This document shows, piece by piece, positions 17,232-26,041 of a stretch of DNA of 64,000 nucleotides. Source of the stretch: ZC4RG17 sp036380875 (GTDB lineage: Bacteria; Actinomycetota; Acidimicrobiia; Spongiisociales; ZC4RG35); assembly GCA_036380875.1 (NCBI GenBank), contig DASVDX010000049.1:1-64000 (forward strand), in the 5' to 3' direction. Each line of letters begins with the position of its first letter. Position 1 is the first letter of the stretch. The notes beneath the pieces were generated by a model. The model worked only from the letters and a program-made list of their open reading frames with translations, was not told the origin of the DNA and searched no databases. The translations under genes were made by a program, and so were the position numbers.

Positions 17232-17732
17232 TCAGGTGGCGTAGACGCTCATGTCGGCGGCGAAGAACCGTTGAGGCAGGATCCGGTAGTAGGGAGCGCC
17301 GCTCAAGTCGCCCTCGAACGTCTCTGCCCCGTAGTGATCCCGGAGGAAATCGACGAAGTCCCGGTCGGCGCCTTCGAGATCGAGCTGCTCGGCGGTGCCA
17401 TGGACGGTCACGACCAGCCCTTCTCCTTCCACGTAGGTCGCAGAAATGGCCGGTGAGCGAGCGAGATGGCGGGCTCGGACTGCGTACGGGGCGGTGCCGA
17501 AGCGCACCTCGCCCTTGTAGAGAAACGAGTCCACTGGACCGGTGAGCGGGCGTCCGTCACTGGTCACGGTGGCTACCACGAACACCCTCATACCCTGGAG
17601 CCGATCCACCACCTGTTGGGCTGTCAGCCGCGCTCGGTCTGAGTGGATGTCTCGGTGATGACGCCCGGCGGCGGCGTAACTCTCGTCGATGATCGACTGG
17701 AGCCGGGCGATGTCTTCGGGGCTCTCTCTCAT
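17232..17732 (-). CDS. Pyridoxamine 5'-phosphate oxidase family (split-barrel flavin-binding) protein
   Basis: 166 aa from the ATG at 17732, which follows AGGA. The core (MRVFVVATVTSDGRPLTGPV, then a strand pattern ending in VVTVHGTAEQLD) matches the FMN/F420-binding split barrel of PPOX-type proteins. Actinobacterial members often use F420 or bind heme or FMN, and are not true PdxH enzymes. An upstream extension of the frame to 17819 has no initiation signal and is Arg-rich. It is convergent with the cyclase gene and unrelated to its other neighbour. The substrate is unknown. Confidence 0.8.
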   Translation of the reverse strand: MRESPEDIARLQSIIDESYAAAGRHHRDIHSDRARLTAQQVVDRLQGMRVFVVATVTSDGRPLTGPVDSFLYKGEVRFGTAPYAVRARHLARSPAISATYVEGEGLVVTVHGTAEQLDLEGADRDFVDFLRDHYGAETFEGDLSGAPYYRILPQRFFAADMSVYAT

Positions 17733-17832
17733 CGTCTCAATCCTCGCGGCATGGGGAGAAGGGTGCCGCCGACTTTCCGCCCGAGAAATCCACCTGCCGG
17801 CTGTCTGCTGACGCGCCACACTCCTCGACAGA

Positions 17833-18357
17833 ATGGCGCCTTCCCTCGTGATCAGACCAGCTCAGCCGGAGGACGCCGCTGCCGTCGCCCGAGTACACAT
17901 CGCCGGCTGGCAGGAGGCTTACGCGGGCCTCCTCCCCCACGACTTCCTGGCGGGCCTCCCGGAGAGCTTCGACCGACGCCGACGTTTCTGGGAAGAGACC
18001 GCCCGTACTCTCGGTGGGCGTGGGGTTTTCTTCGTCGCCGACATCGGCGGAGAGGTGGGCGGGTTCGTGCACGGTGGGGAGAGCCGAGACCATCCGAACG
18101 AAGGCGTCGGCGAGATCACCGCCATCTACCTCCTTCCGGCGCATTGGGGGAAGGGAATCGGTCGGCAGTTGTTCGCCACCGCGGTCGATCGCCTGCGGGA
18201 CGCTGACTTCCATTCGGCGGTCCTCTGGGTACTCGACACCAATGCCCGGGCCCGGCGGTTCTACGAAGCGGCGGGATGGGCACCGGATGGTGCCGAGAAG
18301 GAGGAGAGAGTCGGCGACGTGATCTTGCGAGAGGTCCGTTACCGGACTGAGCTCTGA
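17833..18357 (+). CDS. GNAT family N-acetyltransferase
   Basis: 174 aa. It starts with the typical IRPAQPEDAAAVARVHIAGW, and the acetyl-CoA loop is seen as LLPAHWGKGIGRQLF (Q/RxxGxG/A motif) near residues 98-112, followed by LWVLDTNARARRFYEAAGW. It transfers an acetyl group to an amine of a small molecule or protein. The start is the ATG at 17833, with no clear Shine-Dalgarno. It is divergent from the PPOX-type gene (100 bp gap) and convergent with a hydrolase. The substrate is unknown. Confidence 0.9.
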   Translation: MAPSLVIRPAQPEDAAAVARVHIAGWQEAYAGLLPHDFLAGLPESFDRRRRFWEETARTLGGRGVFFVADIGGEVGGFVHGGESRDHPNEGVGEITAIYLLPAHWGKGIGRQLFATAVDRLRDADFHSAVLWVLDTNARARRFYEAAGWAPDGAEKEERVGDVILREVRYRTEL

Positions 18358-18367
18358 GCCGACCGCT

Positions 18368-19051
18368 TCAAGACACGATGTTGTCGTGGATGGCGCGGGC
18401 CATCACATCGGGACACGTGATCATCGGCCAGTGACCGGAGTCGATGTCCACGAAGTCGACCCGCCGTGCCCGAGCGAGCTCTGGGATGTCCCCCGCCTCG
18501 ATCCATTGCCGGGCATCGTCGGGACTGAACTCGGGGCATACGACCGTGACGGCGACGTCGTAGCGACGCTCGTCGACCAGTTCGACGACGGCGGAGGCCA
18601 CGCCGCCGGGCACCGGCACCGCCGTGGCGGCGAACCGCTCCTTGGTCTCCTCGTCGAGATCGACTGAGTCCGGGCCTTCGAACGGTCGCCATCCGGGGAA
18701 GGGCATGGTGCCGTCGACGATGTCGAAGAAGTCGGCGTAGGGCTGTCCGTCGGGAGTCGGGAATCCGCCGACGAGCATCACCTGGCGCACCGCCTCGGGC
18801 CGGCGGTCGGCCGCCATCCAAGCGAGGGTCGATGCCGCCGAATGGCCGACGACGAGCGGGTTCACGGCGGAGTCCACGGCCCGCAGCACGGCATCTAGCT
18901 GATCGTCGAGAGTGGCGGTTGTCGATCCATCATCGACGCCGGGGAGGCGCACAGGTATGGGTAGGTGTCCCAGCTGTTCGAGTTCCCGCGCCACAGCATC
19001 CCAGGCCGACGCCTCCAACCACAGTCCGGCGATGAGCACGATGTCGGCCAC
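18368..19051 (-). CDS. Alpha/beta hydrolase
   Basis: 227 aa. The fold is shown by IVLIAGLWLEASAWDAV at the N-terminus and the nucleophile elbow VVGHSAAST (GxSxx, Ser near residue 71); a final catalytic His is in DIDSGHWPM. The start is a GTG at 19051 with GGAGGAGG upstream. It is a cytosolic esterase, peroxidase-like or lactonase-type hydrolase; the exact reaction cannot be told. It is divergent from the secreted DUF6351 protein gene. Confidence 0.87.
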   Translation of the reverse strand: MADIVLIAGLWLEASAWDAVARELEQLGHLPIPVRLPGVDDGSTTATLDDQLDAVLRAVDSAVNPLVVGHSAASTLAWMAADRRPEAVRQVMLVGGFPTPDGQPYADFFDIVDGTMPFPGWRPFEGPDSVDLDEETKERFAATAVPVPGGVASAVVELVDERRYDVAVTVVCPEFSPDDARQWIEAGDIPELARARRVDFVDIDSGHWPMITCPDVMARAIHDNIVS

Positions 19052-19166
19052 GCCGCCACCTCCTCCCTACTCAGCGAACTCGCCGATCGTATTGGACTGC
19101 CCGACCTACGTCCGACGTCTGTCCCTCCAATCACCTATGTTGACAACGCGCACAAGAAGGAGGGAA

Positions 19167-21452
19167 ATGAGGGCTCGGATATGGCCGTCGGCCATCATCG
19201 TCGCACTCGTCTTGTCGCTGATCCCGACCGCGGCCTTGGCTGCCCCGGGAGGGAACGGACAGGGGAAGTGGGGAATCGAAGTCGTGTCGTCGCCTCCCGA
19301 ATACGTCTCCGGAGATGACGCCCGCCTGCTCGTACACGTCCCCCGCGGACAGATGGGGAAGGTGAAGATCACCGTGGACGGACGCGATGTGACGGACCGA
19401 TTCACACCTCGGGACGAGGACACTCTCGAGGGTGTCGTGGACGGGCTCGTGCTCGGCGACAACGTCGTCGAGGTGCGCCCCAGCAACAGTCGTGGCAAGG
19501 CCAACGCCTCGATGACGCTGACCAACCATCCGATCACCGGCCCGATCTTCTCCGGCCCGCACCAGGACCCGTTCCTCTGTTCGACGGAGAGCCACCGAGG
19601 CAACGCCGAGCTGGGACCGCCGCTCGACGGAAATTGCACCATGGAGACGGTCGTGTCGTTCAAGTACCGGACAACGAGTGGAACGTGGGCCGACTACGAA
19701 CCGGGAACTTCGCCGGCCGACATGGCTACGACCACGACGACGGACGGTGAGGCCGTCCCCTACATCGTCCGGTGGGAGCGGGGCACGATCAACCGCTTCA
19801 TCTACTCGATCGCCGTCCTCTCCCCGGAGACCCAGGACATCGACACGCCCGACCTGTCGGCTTGGAATCGGCGCCTGATCTATGCATTCCAGGGAGGAGT
19901 GGGCATAGGCCACTACCAGGGGAACCCGTCCCGAAGCAACATGCTCTTCGAGTACGGCCTGGCCAACGGGTACGCCGTCATCTACTCGACCGGCACCAAA
20001 ACGGGCGAGCACTACAACCTCGAACTGGGTGGCGAGACGGCGATCATGGTCAAGGACCGGTTCGTGTCCGCCTACGGGCTTCCGGACTACACGGTCGGGA
20101 TCGGTGCCTCGGGTGGCGCTATCCAGCAGTACGTGTACGGGCAGAACCACCCGGGCCTGATCGACGCCGCCATCCCCGTCTACTCGTATCCCGACATGGT
20201 CACCCAGACGATCCACGTCGGCGACTGCGAGCTCCTCGAGCGGTGGATCGATGTGAAGGTGCTGAGCGGGGATCCGAAGTGGGCCGATTGGGAGAACCGG
20301 ACCCTGCTGGAGGGCTTCAACGCCATCAACGGGTTCGACAACGACTACCTCCAACTGATGCCCCCCGGCTTCCCCAGCGGGAGCTCCGAGTGCGTGAACG
20401 GGTGGCGAGGCCTGTCGCCGCTGGCGCTCAACCCGCACTTCGGCACCGCCCCGGGCGTTACTCCCGAGCAGCAGGCGAATACCGAGTGGAGCCACTACGG
20501 CGACCTCATCAACATCTACGGGGCCAACCCCCAAGACGGATTCGCCAACCGGACGTGGGACAACGTCGGCGTGCAGTACGGGCTGAAGGCTCTGGTCGAC
20601 GGTCACATCACCAAAGACGAGTTCCTCGACCTCAACGCCAACGTCGGATCATGGAAGAACGAGCCGGACATGGTGCAGGAGGGCTGCCCGTTCATACAGA
20701 CCGCCTGTCCCAGACCGGAGGACTTGGTGGGCCTTCCGGCGATCCCAGATGTCTACCCGAATCGGATCGACCCATGGTCCTGGCGCAACATGAACCTCTC
20801 CCCCGACGGTGGCCAGACCCCTGCCCCAAGGGCCAGCGCCGACCCCGGAGCGATCGAGGCGGCCTACGAGCACGGACTGGTGTTCACCGGGGACCTCGAG
20901 ATCCCGATCATCGACTGGCGCAACTACCTGGAGCGGGAACTAGACATGCACAACTCCCACCAGTCCTTCGCCGCCCGGCAGCGTCTCCTGAACCACGACG
21001 GCGATGCTTCCAACCAGGTCATCTGGTTCACCGATGGCAACGACAACGGCGACGAGTTCGACCAGACGCCGCTGGCGTTCGAGGTGATCGATGAGTGGAT
21101 GGCCAACATCGAGAAGCGGCCGTGGCGCAGCGTGGCAGAGAACAAGCCCGAGATGGCGGTGGACGCCTGCTTCGACGCCGAGGGCAACCTGATCTATGCC
21201 GGCGACGACGCCTGGTCCGGGATCCTCGACGACGAGCCACCGGGCCCGTGTACCGAGCGCTTCCCGCTCTTCTCGACGTCACGGATCGTGGCCGGTGGGC
21301 CGATCACAGGCGATGTCTTCAAGTGCGAGTTGCAGTCCGTGGAGGACGCCATAGCCCGCGGGGTCTATGGGGACGTCACGTTCACACCGGAGGAGATCGC
21401 CCGACTCCACCAGATCTTCCCCGATGGGGTGTGCGACTACTCGGGCAACTGA
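19167..21452 (+). CDS. Secreted DUF6351 family protein, probable serine hydrolase
   Basis: 761 aa from the ATG at 19167, which follows GAAGGAGGG. A Sec signal peptide (ARIWPSAIIVALVLSLIPTA, cleavage after ALA) opens the protein. The N-terminal region is an Ig-like domain (VDGRDVTDRF, LTNHPITGPIFSGPHQDPF) typical of DUF6351. A GASGG motif with Ser315 fits a GxSxG nucleophile of an alpha/beta hydrolase, and FTDGNDNGDEF and DACFDAEGNLI follow. Cysteines suggest disulfides outside the cell. The family has no established substrate; tannase-like or polyester hydrolysis would be speculation. The 3' end overlaps the convergent cyclase gene by 16 nt. Confidence 0.85.
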   Translation: MRARIWPSAIIVALVLSLIPTAALAAPGGNGQGKWGIEVVSSPPEYVSGDDARLLVHVPRGQMGKVKITVDGRDVTDRFTPRDEDTLEGVVDGLVLGDNVVEVRPSNSRGKANASMTLTNHPITGPIFSGPHQDPFLCSTESHRGNAELGPPLDGNCTMETVVSFKYRTTSGTWADYEPGTSPADMATTTTTDGEAVPYIVRWERGTINRFIYSIAVLSPETQDIDTPDLSAWNRRLIYAFQGGVGIGHYQGNPSRSNMLFEYGLANGYAVIYSTGTKTGEHYNLELGGETAIMVKDRFVSAYGLPDYTVGIGASGGAIQQYVYGQNHPGLIDAAIPVYSYPDMVTQTIHVGDCELLERWIDVKVLSGDPKWADWENRTLLEGFNAINGFDNDYLQLMPPGFPSGSSECVNGWRGLSPLALNPHFGTAPGVTPEQQANTEWSHYGDLINIYGANPQDGFANRTWDNVGVQYGLKALVDGHITKDEFLDLNANVGSWKNEPDMVQEGCPFIQTACPRPEDLVGLPAIPDVYPNRIDPWSWRNMNLSPDGGQTPAPRASADPGAIEAAYEHGLVFTGDLEIPIIDWRNYLERELDMHNSHQSFAARQRLLNHDGDASNQVIWFTDGNDNGDEFDQTPLAFEVIDEWMANIEKRPWRSVAENKPEMAVDACFDAEGNLIYAGDDAWSGILDDEPPGPCTERFPLFSTSRIVAGGPITGDVFKCELQSVEDAIARGVYGDVTFTPEEIARLHQIFPDGVCDYSGN

Positions 21453-22723
21453 CCCGGAGCGGGGCGGGCCGGACCGGCCCGTCCCGCTTCGTCGTCTGCT
21501 GGGCGGCGCCCGACCAGGAACCAGGTGGGAAGCTCGCCTTTGCCCTTGACCTCGATGGTCCCGCGGGGAATGCAGACGAATTCGTCCTGGACCAGGCGGT
21601 AGGTCGACTCTGAGATCTGGATCCTGCCCGGCACACCGTGGGATTCCATCCGGCTGGCGGTGTTCACCGTGTCGCCCCACACGTCGTACTGGAACTTCGT
21701 CGTGCCGATCACTCCGGCGACGACGGGGCCGGAATTGATTCCGATCCGGAACATGAACGGGCCGTTGCGGGCGCCGTCCAGCATCTCGAGGGCCAGGGCT
21801 GCTGCCGCCTTGGCGTGGTCGTCCCGAGCGATCGGAACGCCGGCCGCCACCATGTAGGCGTCGCCGATGGTGCGGATCTTCTCGCAGCGGTACTTCGCGG
21901 CGAGAGTGTCGAAGTGGGTGAAGATCTCGTTCAGTTGATCGACCATCTCTTGTGGGTCGGCACCGGCGTACCGCTGGGTGAACCCGACGATGTCGGCAAA
22001 AACGACGGATATGGCGTCGAAGCGCCTGGGCTCGACCCAGCCCTTCTCCTTCAACTCGGCCGCCACTCGAGCCGGGAGGACGTTGAGCAGCAGCGCCTCC
22101 GCCCGCGCTCGCTCCACGCCCACGCGCCGCAGGAAGTAGACCAGGACAGCGGTGAGGATCACGAGGTTGCCGATGAAGACCGCCGCGAAGAGGAAAGCGC
22201 GCAGTGCCGGGTCAGGGGGCAGGCGACGGGCGGCCAGGTCCCTCTCCAGGAAGGCGAACACTATCGCCGTCGCGACGAGGAAGCCGGCAGCCACGATGCC
22301 CTCCCGACGTCCGAGGAGGAGCACCAGGGCGAACACCAAGGCGATTCCCCAGGCGAAGTGACCGCCCGAGTAGGCATATCCGCCCAGGGCGATGTGGACG
22401 ACCACGAGGTCGGCGATGCTCGCAACCGCCGCGGTCACGGCCGGCCCCACCACCTGGCCGGTCGCGAAATACCAGGCGAAGGTGACGAGATAGACGGCGG
22501 CGAGACCGAGCGTCCAGTACCCGGCGTCCATCTCGCCGCGATCGAGCATGAACCACGCCAGGAAGCCGGTCATCAGCGCCGACCCGAGGAGGGTGGCACT
22601 CACCAACTGGACGATCGCCCGCGGGTTCTCGATGGTGGCGATGCCGGCCGTGGGACGCGTGCGCGCCGCCAGCCTCCCCCAGATGTCGTCATGAGACGCC
22701 CTCGGGCTCCGGAGATCGTTCAC
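21437..22723 (-). CDS. Membrane-bound class III adenylate/guanylate cyclase
   Basis: 428 aa. About six hydrophobic segments occupy residues 35-195, followed by a linker helix and a cyclase domain with VVFADIVGFTQRY, EKIRTIGDAYMVAAG and YDVWGDTVNTASRM. All catalytic positions (two metal Asp, Lys and Asp for adenine, Asn and Arg) are present, so it should be active and close to the mammalian-like type. The start is GTG 22723 with TAACGT 8 nt upstream, a leaderless pattern. The membrane domain probably senses a signal. This is the third cyclase in the window. The last 16 nt overlap the DUF6351 gene tail to tail. Confidence 0.92.
   Translation of the reverse strand: MNDLRSPRASHDDIWGRLAARTRPTAGIATIENPRAIVQLVSATLLGSALMTGFLAWFMLDRGEMDAGYWTLGLAAVYLVTFAWYFATGQVVGPAVTAAVASIADLVVVHIALGGYAYSGGHFAWGIALVFALVLLLGRREGIVAAGFLVATAIVFAFLERDLAARRLPPDPALRAFLFAAVFIGNLVILTAVLVYFLRRVGVERARAEALLLNVLPARVAAELKEKGWVEPRRFDAISVVFADIVGFTQRYAGADPQEMVDQLNEIFTHFDTLAAKYRCEKIRTIGDAYMVAAGVPIARDDHAKAAAALALEMLDGARNGPFMFRIGINSGPVVAGVIGTTKFQYDVWGDTVNTASRMESHGVPGRIQISESTYRLVQDEFVCIPRGTIEVKGKGELPTWFLVGRRPADDEAGRAGPARPAPGQLPE
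21459..21487 (+). terminator. GC-rich stem-loop just after the DUF6351 stop codon
   Basis: Positions 21459-21472 pair with 21474-21487 over 14 positions with one G-U pair, leaving a very tight loop. It begins 7 nt after the DUF6351 stop and lies inside the last codons of the convergent cyclase gene. There is no strong U-tract, so it may be a bidirectional hairpin or pausing element rather than a full intrinsic terminator. Confidence 0.45.
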
Positions 22724-22803
22724 GACGACTCACGTTATTGGACGCTCGCGAGTCCCGCGGTGGCCGGACGGCTTAGGCACCGGCCCGGGATAGGGTTGAG
22801 GCG

Positions 22804-23223
22804 ATGTTCCGGGTGCTCCTCAACCTGATCTGGCTGATCCTCGCCGGTGTCGAGTTGGCCGTCGGCTACGTGATCGGCGGGTTGGTGATGATGATCACCA
22901 TCGTCGGTATCCCCTTCGGTCTCCAGGCATTCAAACTGGCTGGCTTCACACTGTGGCCTTTCGGACGGGCGGTCGTTCCCACCGACGGCGGATTCTTCAC
23001 GAGCGTCGGGAACGTCGTGTGGCTGATCCTCATCGGGTGGTGGCTGGCTGCCGCCCATTTCGTCTTCGGCATCCTCCTGTGCCTGACGCTGATCGGTATC
23101 CCGATGGGTGTGGCCTCCTTCCGGATGGCGGGTCTCGCCTTGTGGCCGTTCGGCCGCAAGGTCGTGGAACGCTCCGCCCTCAGCGCTCTCCCCGAGGGAT
23201 CGGTGACGGTCGACCGGCCGTGA
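22804..23223 (+). CDS. YccF domain inner-membrane protein
   Basis: 139 aa with two YccF domains in tandem: an N-terminal copy ending in GIPFGLQAFKLAGFTLWPFG and a C-terminal copy ending in GIPMGVASFRMAGLALWPFG. Each has two hydrophobic helices. The family is a small integral membrane protein of unknown function. TAGGGT lies 7 nt before the ATG, so the transcript may be leaderless. It is divergent from the membrane cyclase, with 80 bp between the two starts. Confidence 0.9.
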   Translation: MFRVLLNLIWLILAGVELAVGYVIGGLVMMITIVGIPFGLQAFKLAGFTLWPFGRAVVPTDGGFFTSVGNVVWLILIGWWLAAAHFVFGILLCLTLIGIPMGVASFRMAGLALWPFGRKVVERSALSALPEGSVTVDRP

Positions 23224-23313
23224 CATCTGTCACGCCCAACTCCTGATCGCCGCCACTACCGGAATCGTCGCCTCTCGGGCATCTTCGCCTCGTACGCGAA
23301 GAGAGGACTTTCG

Positions 23314-24213
23314 ATGACACATGTACTCGCGGTCCACGACGTGAGGCACGCCTACGGGGACAATCTGGCCCTCGCCGGCGTCACCCTGTCCGTCGACGCC
23401 GGCGAGTTCGTAGCCCTGCTCGGCCCCAACGGTGCGGGCAAGACCACGTTGGTCCGGTCCATCATCGGCTTGATCCAACCGGCCACCGGTTCGATCGAGG
23501 TGGCCGGTGGATCGCCGTCGCAGGCAGCGGTGCGCCGCCGTCTCGGCGTCGTCCAGCAGGACGTCGGATTCCCTTCGACTCTCACCGTCCGGGAGATCGT
23601 CGAAGGAGCCGCCGCCCGGGCTGGAGCCGACCGGGGCCGGGCCGAGGAAGCGATGGCGGAGATGGGCTTGCGCGATCTCGCCGAGCGCCGGGCCTCGAAC
23701 CTGTCCGGAGGCCAGCAGCAGCGCCTGCAACTCGCAATGGGCCTCGTGGCCGATCCCCTGCTGCTGGTGCTGGACGAGCCCACCGCCGGGTTGGATGCGG
23801 CGTCCAGGAAAGCGTTCTGGGCGACGCTCGACGAGCGACGCCAGCGAGGCACCGGAGTGCTGCTGACCACTCACATCGTGGAAGAAGCGGCGGCCCTCGC
23901 TGACCGCATCGTGGTGCTCCACCGGGGACAGGTCGTGGCCGAGGGCACTCCTGCCGAGCTGAAGCGAACTCTCCCGGGGCGCCGGGTGACTGCCCGCACG
24001 TCGTTGCCGGCAGAGGTCCTCCGCGCCGTCGACGGTGTGGTGAGCGTCACCACCCACGACGGAGAGGTGGACATCACGGCCACCGAGGCGGAGCCGGTCG
24101 TTCGCACGATGCTCGACCTCGATCCGGCGACGAGCGACCTGGTGGTCGCCACCGCCTCGCTCGATGACGTACTGATCGCTTTGACTGACGGAGAAAAGGA
24201 GTTGGTGGCATGA
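23314..24213 (+). CDS. ABC transporter ATP-binding protein (ABC-2 exporter)
   Basis: 299 aa. Walker A is GPNGAGKTTL, the signature is LSGGQQQRLQLA and Walker B is LLLVLDEPTAGLD; the H-loop is in LLTTHIVEEA. The C-terminal extension of about 80 residues is as in drug/antibiotic exporters of the DrrA/CcmA type. It powers the permease encoded immediately downstream (4-nt overlap). The four-gene operon ATPase-permease-kinase-regulator suggests an exporter controlled by its own two-component system. An AGAGAGGA sequence precedes the ATG. Confidence 0.95.
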   Translation: MTHVLAVHDVRHAYGDNLALAGVTLSVDAGEFVALLGPNGAGKTTLVRSIIGLIQPATGSIEVAGGSPSQAAVRRRLGVVQQDVGFPSTLTVREIVEGAAARAGADRGRAEEAMAEMGLRDLAERRASNLSGGQQQRLQLAMGLVADPLLLVLDEPTAGLDAASRKAFWATLDERRQRGTGVLLTTHIVEEAAALADRIVVLHRGQVVAEGTPAELKRTLPGRRVTARTSLPAEVLRAVDGVVSVTTHDGEVDITATEAEPVVRTMLDLDPATSDLVVATASLDDVLIALTDGEKELVA

Positions 24214-24938
24214 CCGCCAGAGCCATGTGGTTGGAGATCAGAGACGAACTGCTCGGGATCCTGCGGGAGCCCACGGCGCTGTTCTTCTCGGTGTTGATGC
24301 CGGTGGGGTTCTATACGTTCTTCGCCGCCGTGTTCGGAAACCAGGGTGGTGACATCGGGACCGAAGCGATTGTCCCGTTCGGGACGTTCGGCGTTCTCGC
24401 CGTGGTGCTGATGAACCCGGGTATCGGCATGGCGGATGCCCGCCAGCGCGGCTGGCTCCGGGTGAAGCGGGTCTCCGGGATCCCGCTCTGGATGACGGTG
24501 ACCGCCAAGGTGATCGCTTCGATCCCCTACGCACTGGCGGTGTTGGCTGCCATCACCACGTCGGCGGTGTTCGTCGGCGGTATGCAGTTCGAGCCCGCAG
24601 AAGTGGCGGCCGTGTACGCGGTCTTGATCCTCGGGGTGCTCCCATTCGCCTTCTTCAGCCTGGCGATCGGATCGCGGGCGGGGACGAACGCCTCCGCCGC
24701 CATCCTCAACGCCATCCTGATGCCGTCGGCGATAGCTTCGGGGCTGTGGTTCCCCTACGAGATGCTCCCCGACATCGTGGCCCGAATCGGGAGCATCCTT
24801 CCCACCTACCACCTCGCCCAACTGGCCATGGTTCCCGTCGATGGTGGCGCATGGCTGGGTCACCTGCTGGTCCTAGCCGCCACGGCGGCGCTGGGCGCGA
24901 TCGTGGCGACGATGGCGTACCGTACTGCTCGACTGTGA
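24210..24938 (+). CDS. ABC-2 type transporter permease
   Basis: 242 aa with six hydrophobic segments, of the ABC-2/DrrB kind. It forms the membrane part of an exporter with the preceding ATPase. The start overlaps the ATPase stop by 4 nt and its own stop overlaps the GTG start of the kinase gene (GTGA), so all are translationally coupled. The exported molecule (antibiotic, lipid or peptide) is not predictable. Confidence 0.92.
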   Translation: MTARAMWLEIRDELLGILREPTALFFSVLMPVGFYTFFAAVFGNQGGDIGTEAIVPFGTFGVLAVVLMNPGIGMADARQRGWLRVKRVSGIPLWMTVTAKVIASIPYALAVLAAITTSAVFVGGMQFEPAEVAAVYAVLILGVLPFAFFSLAIGSRAGTNASAAILNAILMPSAIASGLWFPYEMLPDIVARIGSILPTYHLAQLAMVPVDGGAWLGHLLVLAATAALGAIVATMAYRTARL

Positions 24939-26041
24939 GCCAGACGACGGAGACGACCCGAGAGGAGACCCCTCAGCCGAATCGCTTCCACGAGCTGTGG
25001 TACCTGATCTTCTTGGTCTTCATGTTCGTGGCGCCCGCCTTCAACCCGGAGGCGGGCGCTGACGACTGGTTGTGGGCCGCGGCGATCGTCGTGGCCACTG
25101 CCGCGATTTTCGTGTACGCCTGCCTGCGGCGTCGCCACTCGCTGATCGCGGCGGGTGTGTTGATGGTCCTCGCCGTGGTGGGGACTCTGCTCGAAACCGC
25201 GGCGATGGGTGCACTCCCCATCTACGCCGCGGCTCTAGTCGCCCAGGTCGGCACGCGCCGGCAGGTGATCCAACGCTTGATGCTGATCTCGGTGATCCTC
25301 CTCGCCACGGCGCCCTTCTCGCCCATCCCGATGCCGTACCTGCTCTTGGCGCACGGTCCGGCCCTGATCCTGGTTTGGCTCGTTGGCCTCTCTGTGTTCG
25401 AAGACATGTCGCGTAGCCAGGAGGCGGACAGGCTCCGCGCCGAGAACGCCCGAATCCAGTACCTGGCGACGGTCACGGAGCGTGAGCGGATCGCCCGGGA
25501 CCTCCACGATCTCGCCGGGCAGGCCTTGACCGCCGTTGCCATGCGGAGCCAGCTCGTGCAAAGGCTCGCCGACTCCGACCCCGAGCGGGTCAAGCGGGAA
25601 GCGGCTGCCATCGAGGAGACTGCCCGTCAGACGCTGTCCTCGCTGCGGGAGACGGTGGCCGGGTGGCAGCAGGTCGACCTCGACTTCGAGTTGGCCAAAG
25701 GTCGTGATGCGCTCGAGGCAGTGGGTGTCACGGTCGAGGTCGAAGGGGACTGGCGCCATGACCTGGCTCCGTCGGTGGAGACGGTCCTGGCGCTGGCGTT
25801 GAGGGAAGCCGTCACCAATGTCGTGCGCCATGCCCGGGCGTCGCGCTGTGTCATTTCTATGAACGGCTCGCCGGGAGAGGTCGTCCTCGAGGTGGCCGAC
25901 GATGGGGTCGGGGCCAGGGGGCCCGAGGGGTCGGGTTTGCGGGGGATGAGGGAAAGGGTGATGGCAGCCGGCGGTCGCGTGGAAAGGGGCGGTCCGCCGG
26001 GGATGCGCCTCAAAGTGACGGTCCCCGTGGGAGCCCAATGA
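24935..26041 (+). CDS. Sensor histidine kinase of the DesK/NarL-partner type
   Basis: 368 aa from GTG 24935, which overlaps the permease stop. The N-terminal 150 residues contain four to five hydrophobic segments and no large extracellular domain, as in intramembrane sensors. The phospho-acceptor His is in RERIARDLHDLAGQ (HisKA_3), and the ATPase has an N box (REAVTNVVRHARAS) and G boxes (VADDGVGA, GSGLRGMRERV). It phosphorylates the response regulator encoded next (4-nt overlap). Coupling to an ABC exporter suggests it senses membrane or drug stress, as in DesKR- or LiaSR-like systems; this is inference. Confidence 0.93.
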   Translation: MSQTTETTREETPQPNRFHELWYLIFLVFMFVAPAFNPEAGADDWLWAAAIVVATAAIFVYACLRRRHSLIAAGVLMVLAVVGTLLETAAMGALPIYAAALVAQVGTRRQVIQRLMLISVILLATAPFSPIPMPYLLLAHGPALILVWLVGLSVFEDMSRSQEADRLRAENARIQYLATVTERERIARDLHDLAGQALTAVAMRSQLVQRLADSDPERVKREAAAIEETARQTLSSLRETVAGWQQVDLDFELAKGRDALEAVGVTVEVEGDWRHDLAPSVETVLALALREAVTNVVRHARASRCVISMNGSPGEVVLEVADDGVGARGPEGSGLRGMRERVMAAGGRVERGGPPGMRLKVTVPVGAQ

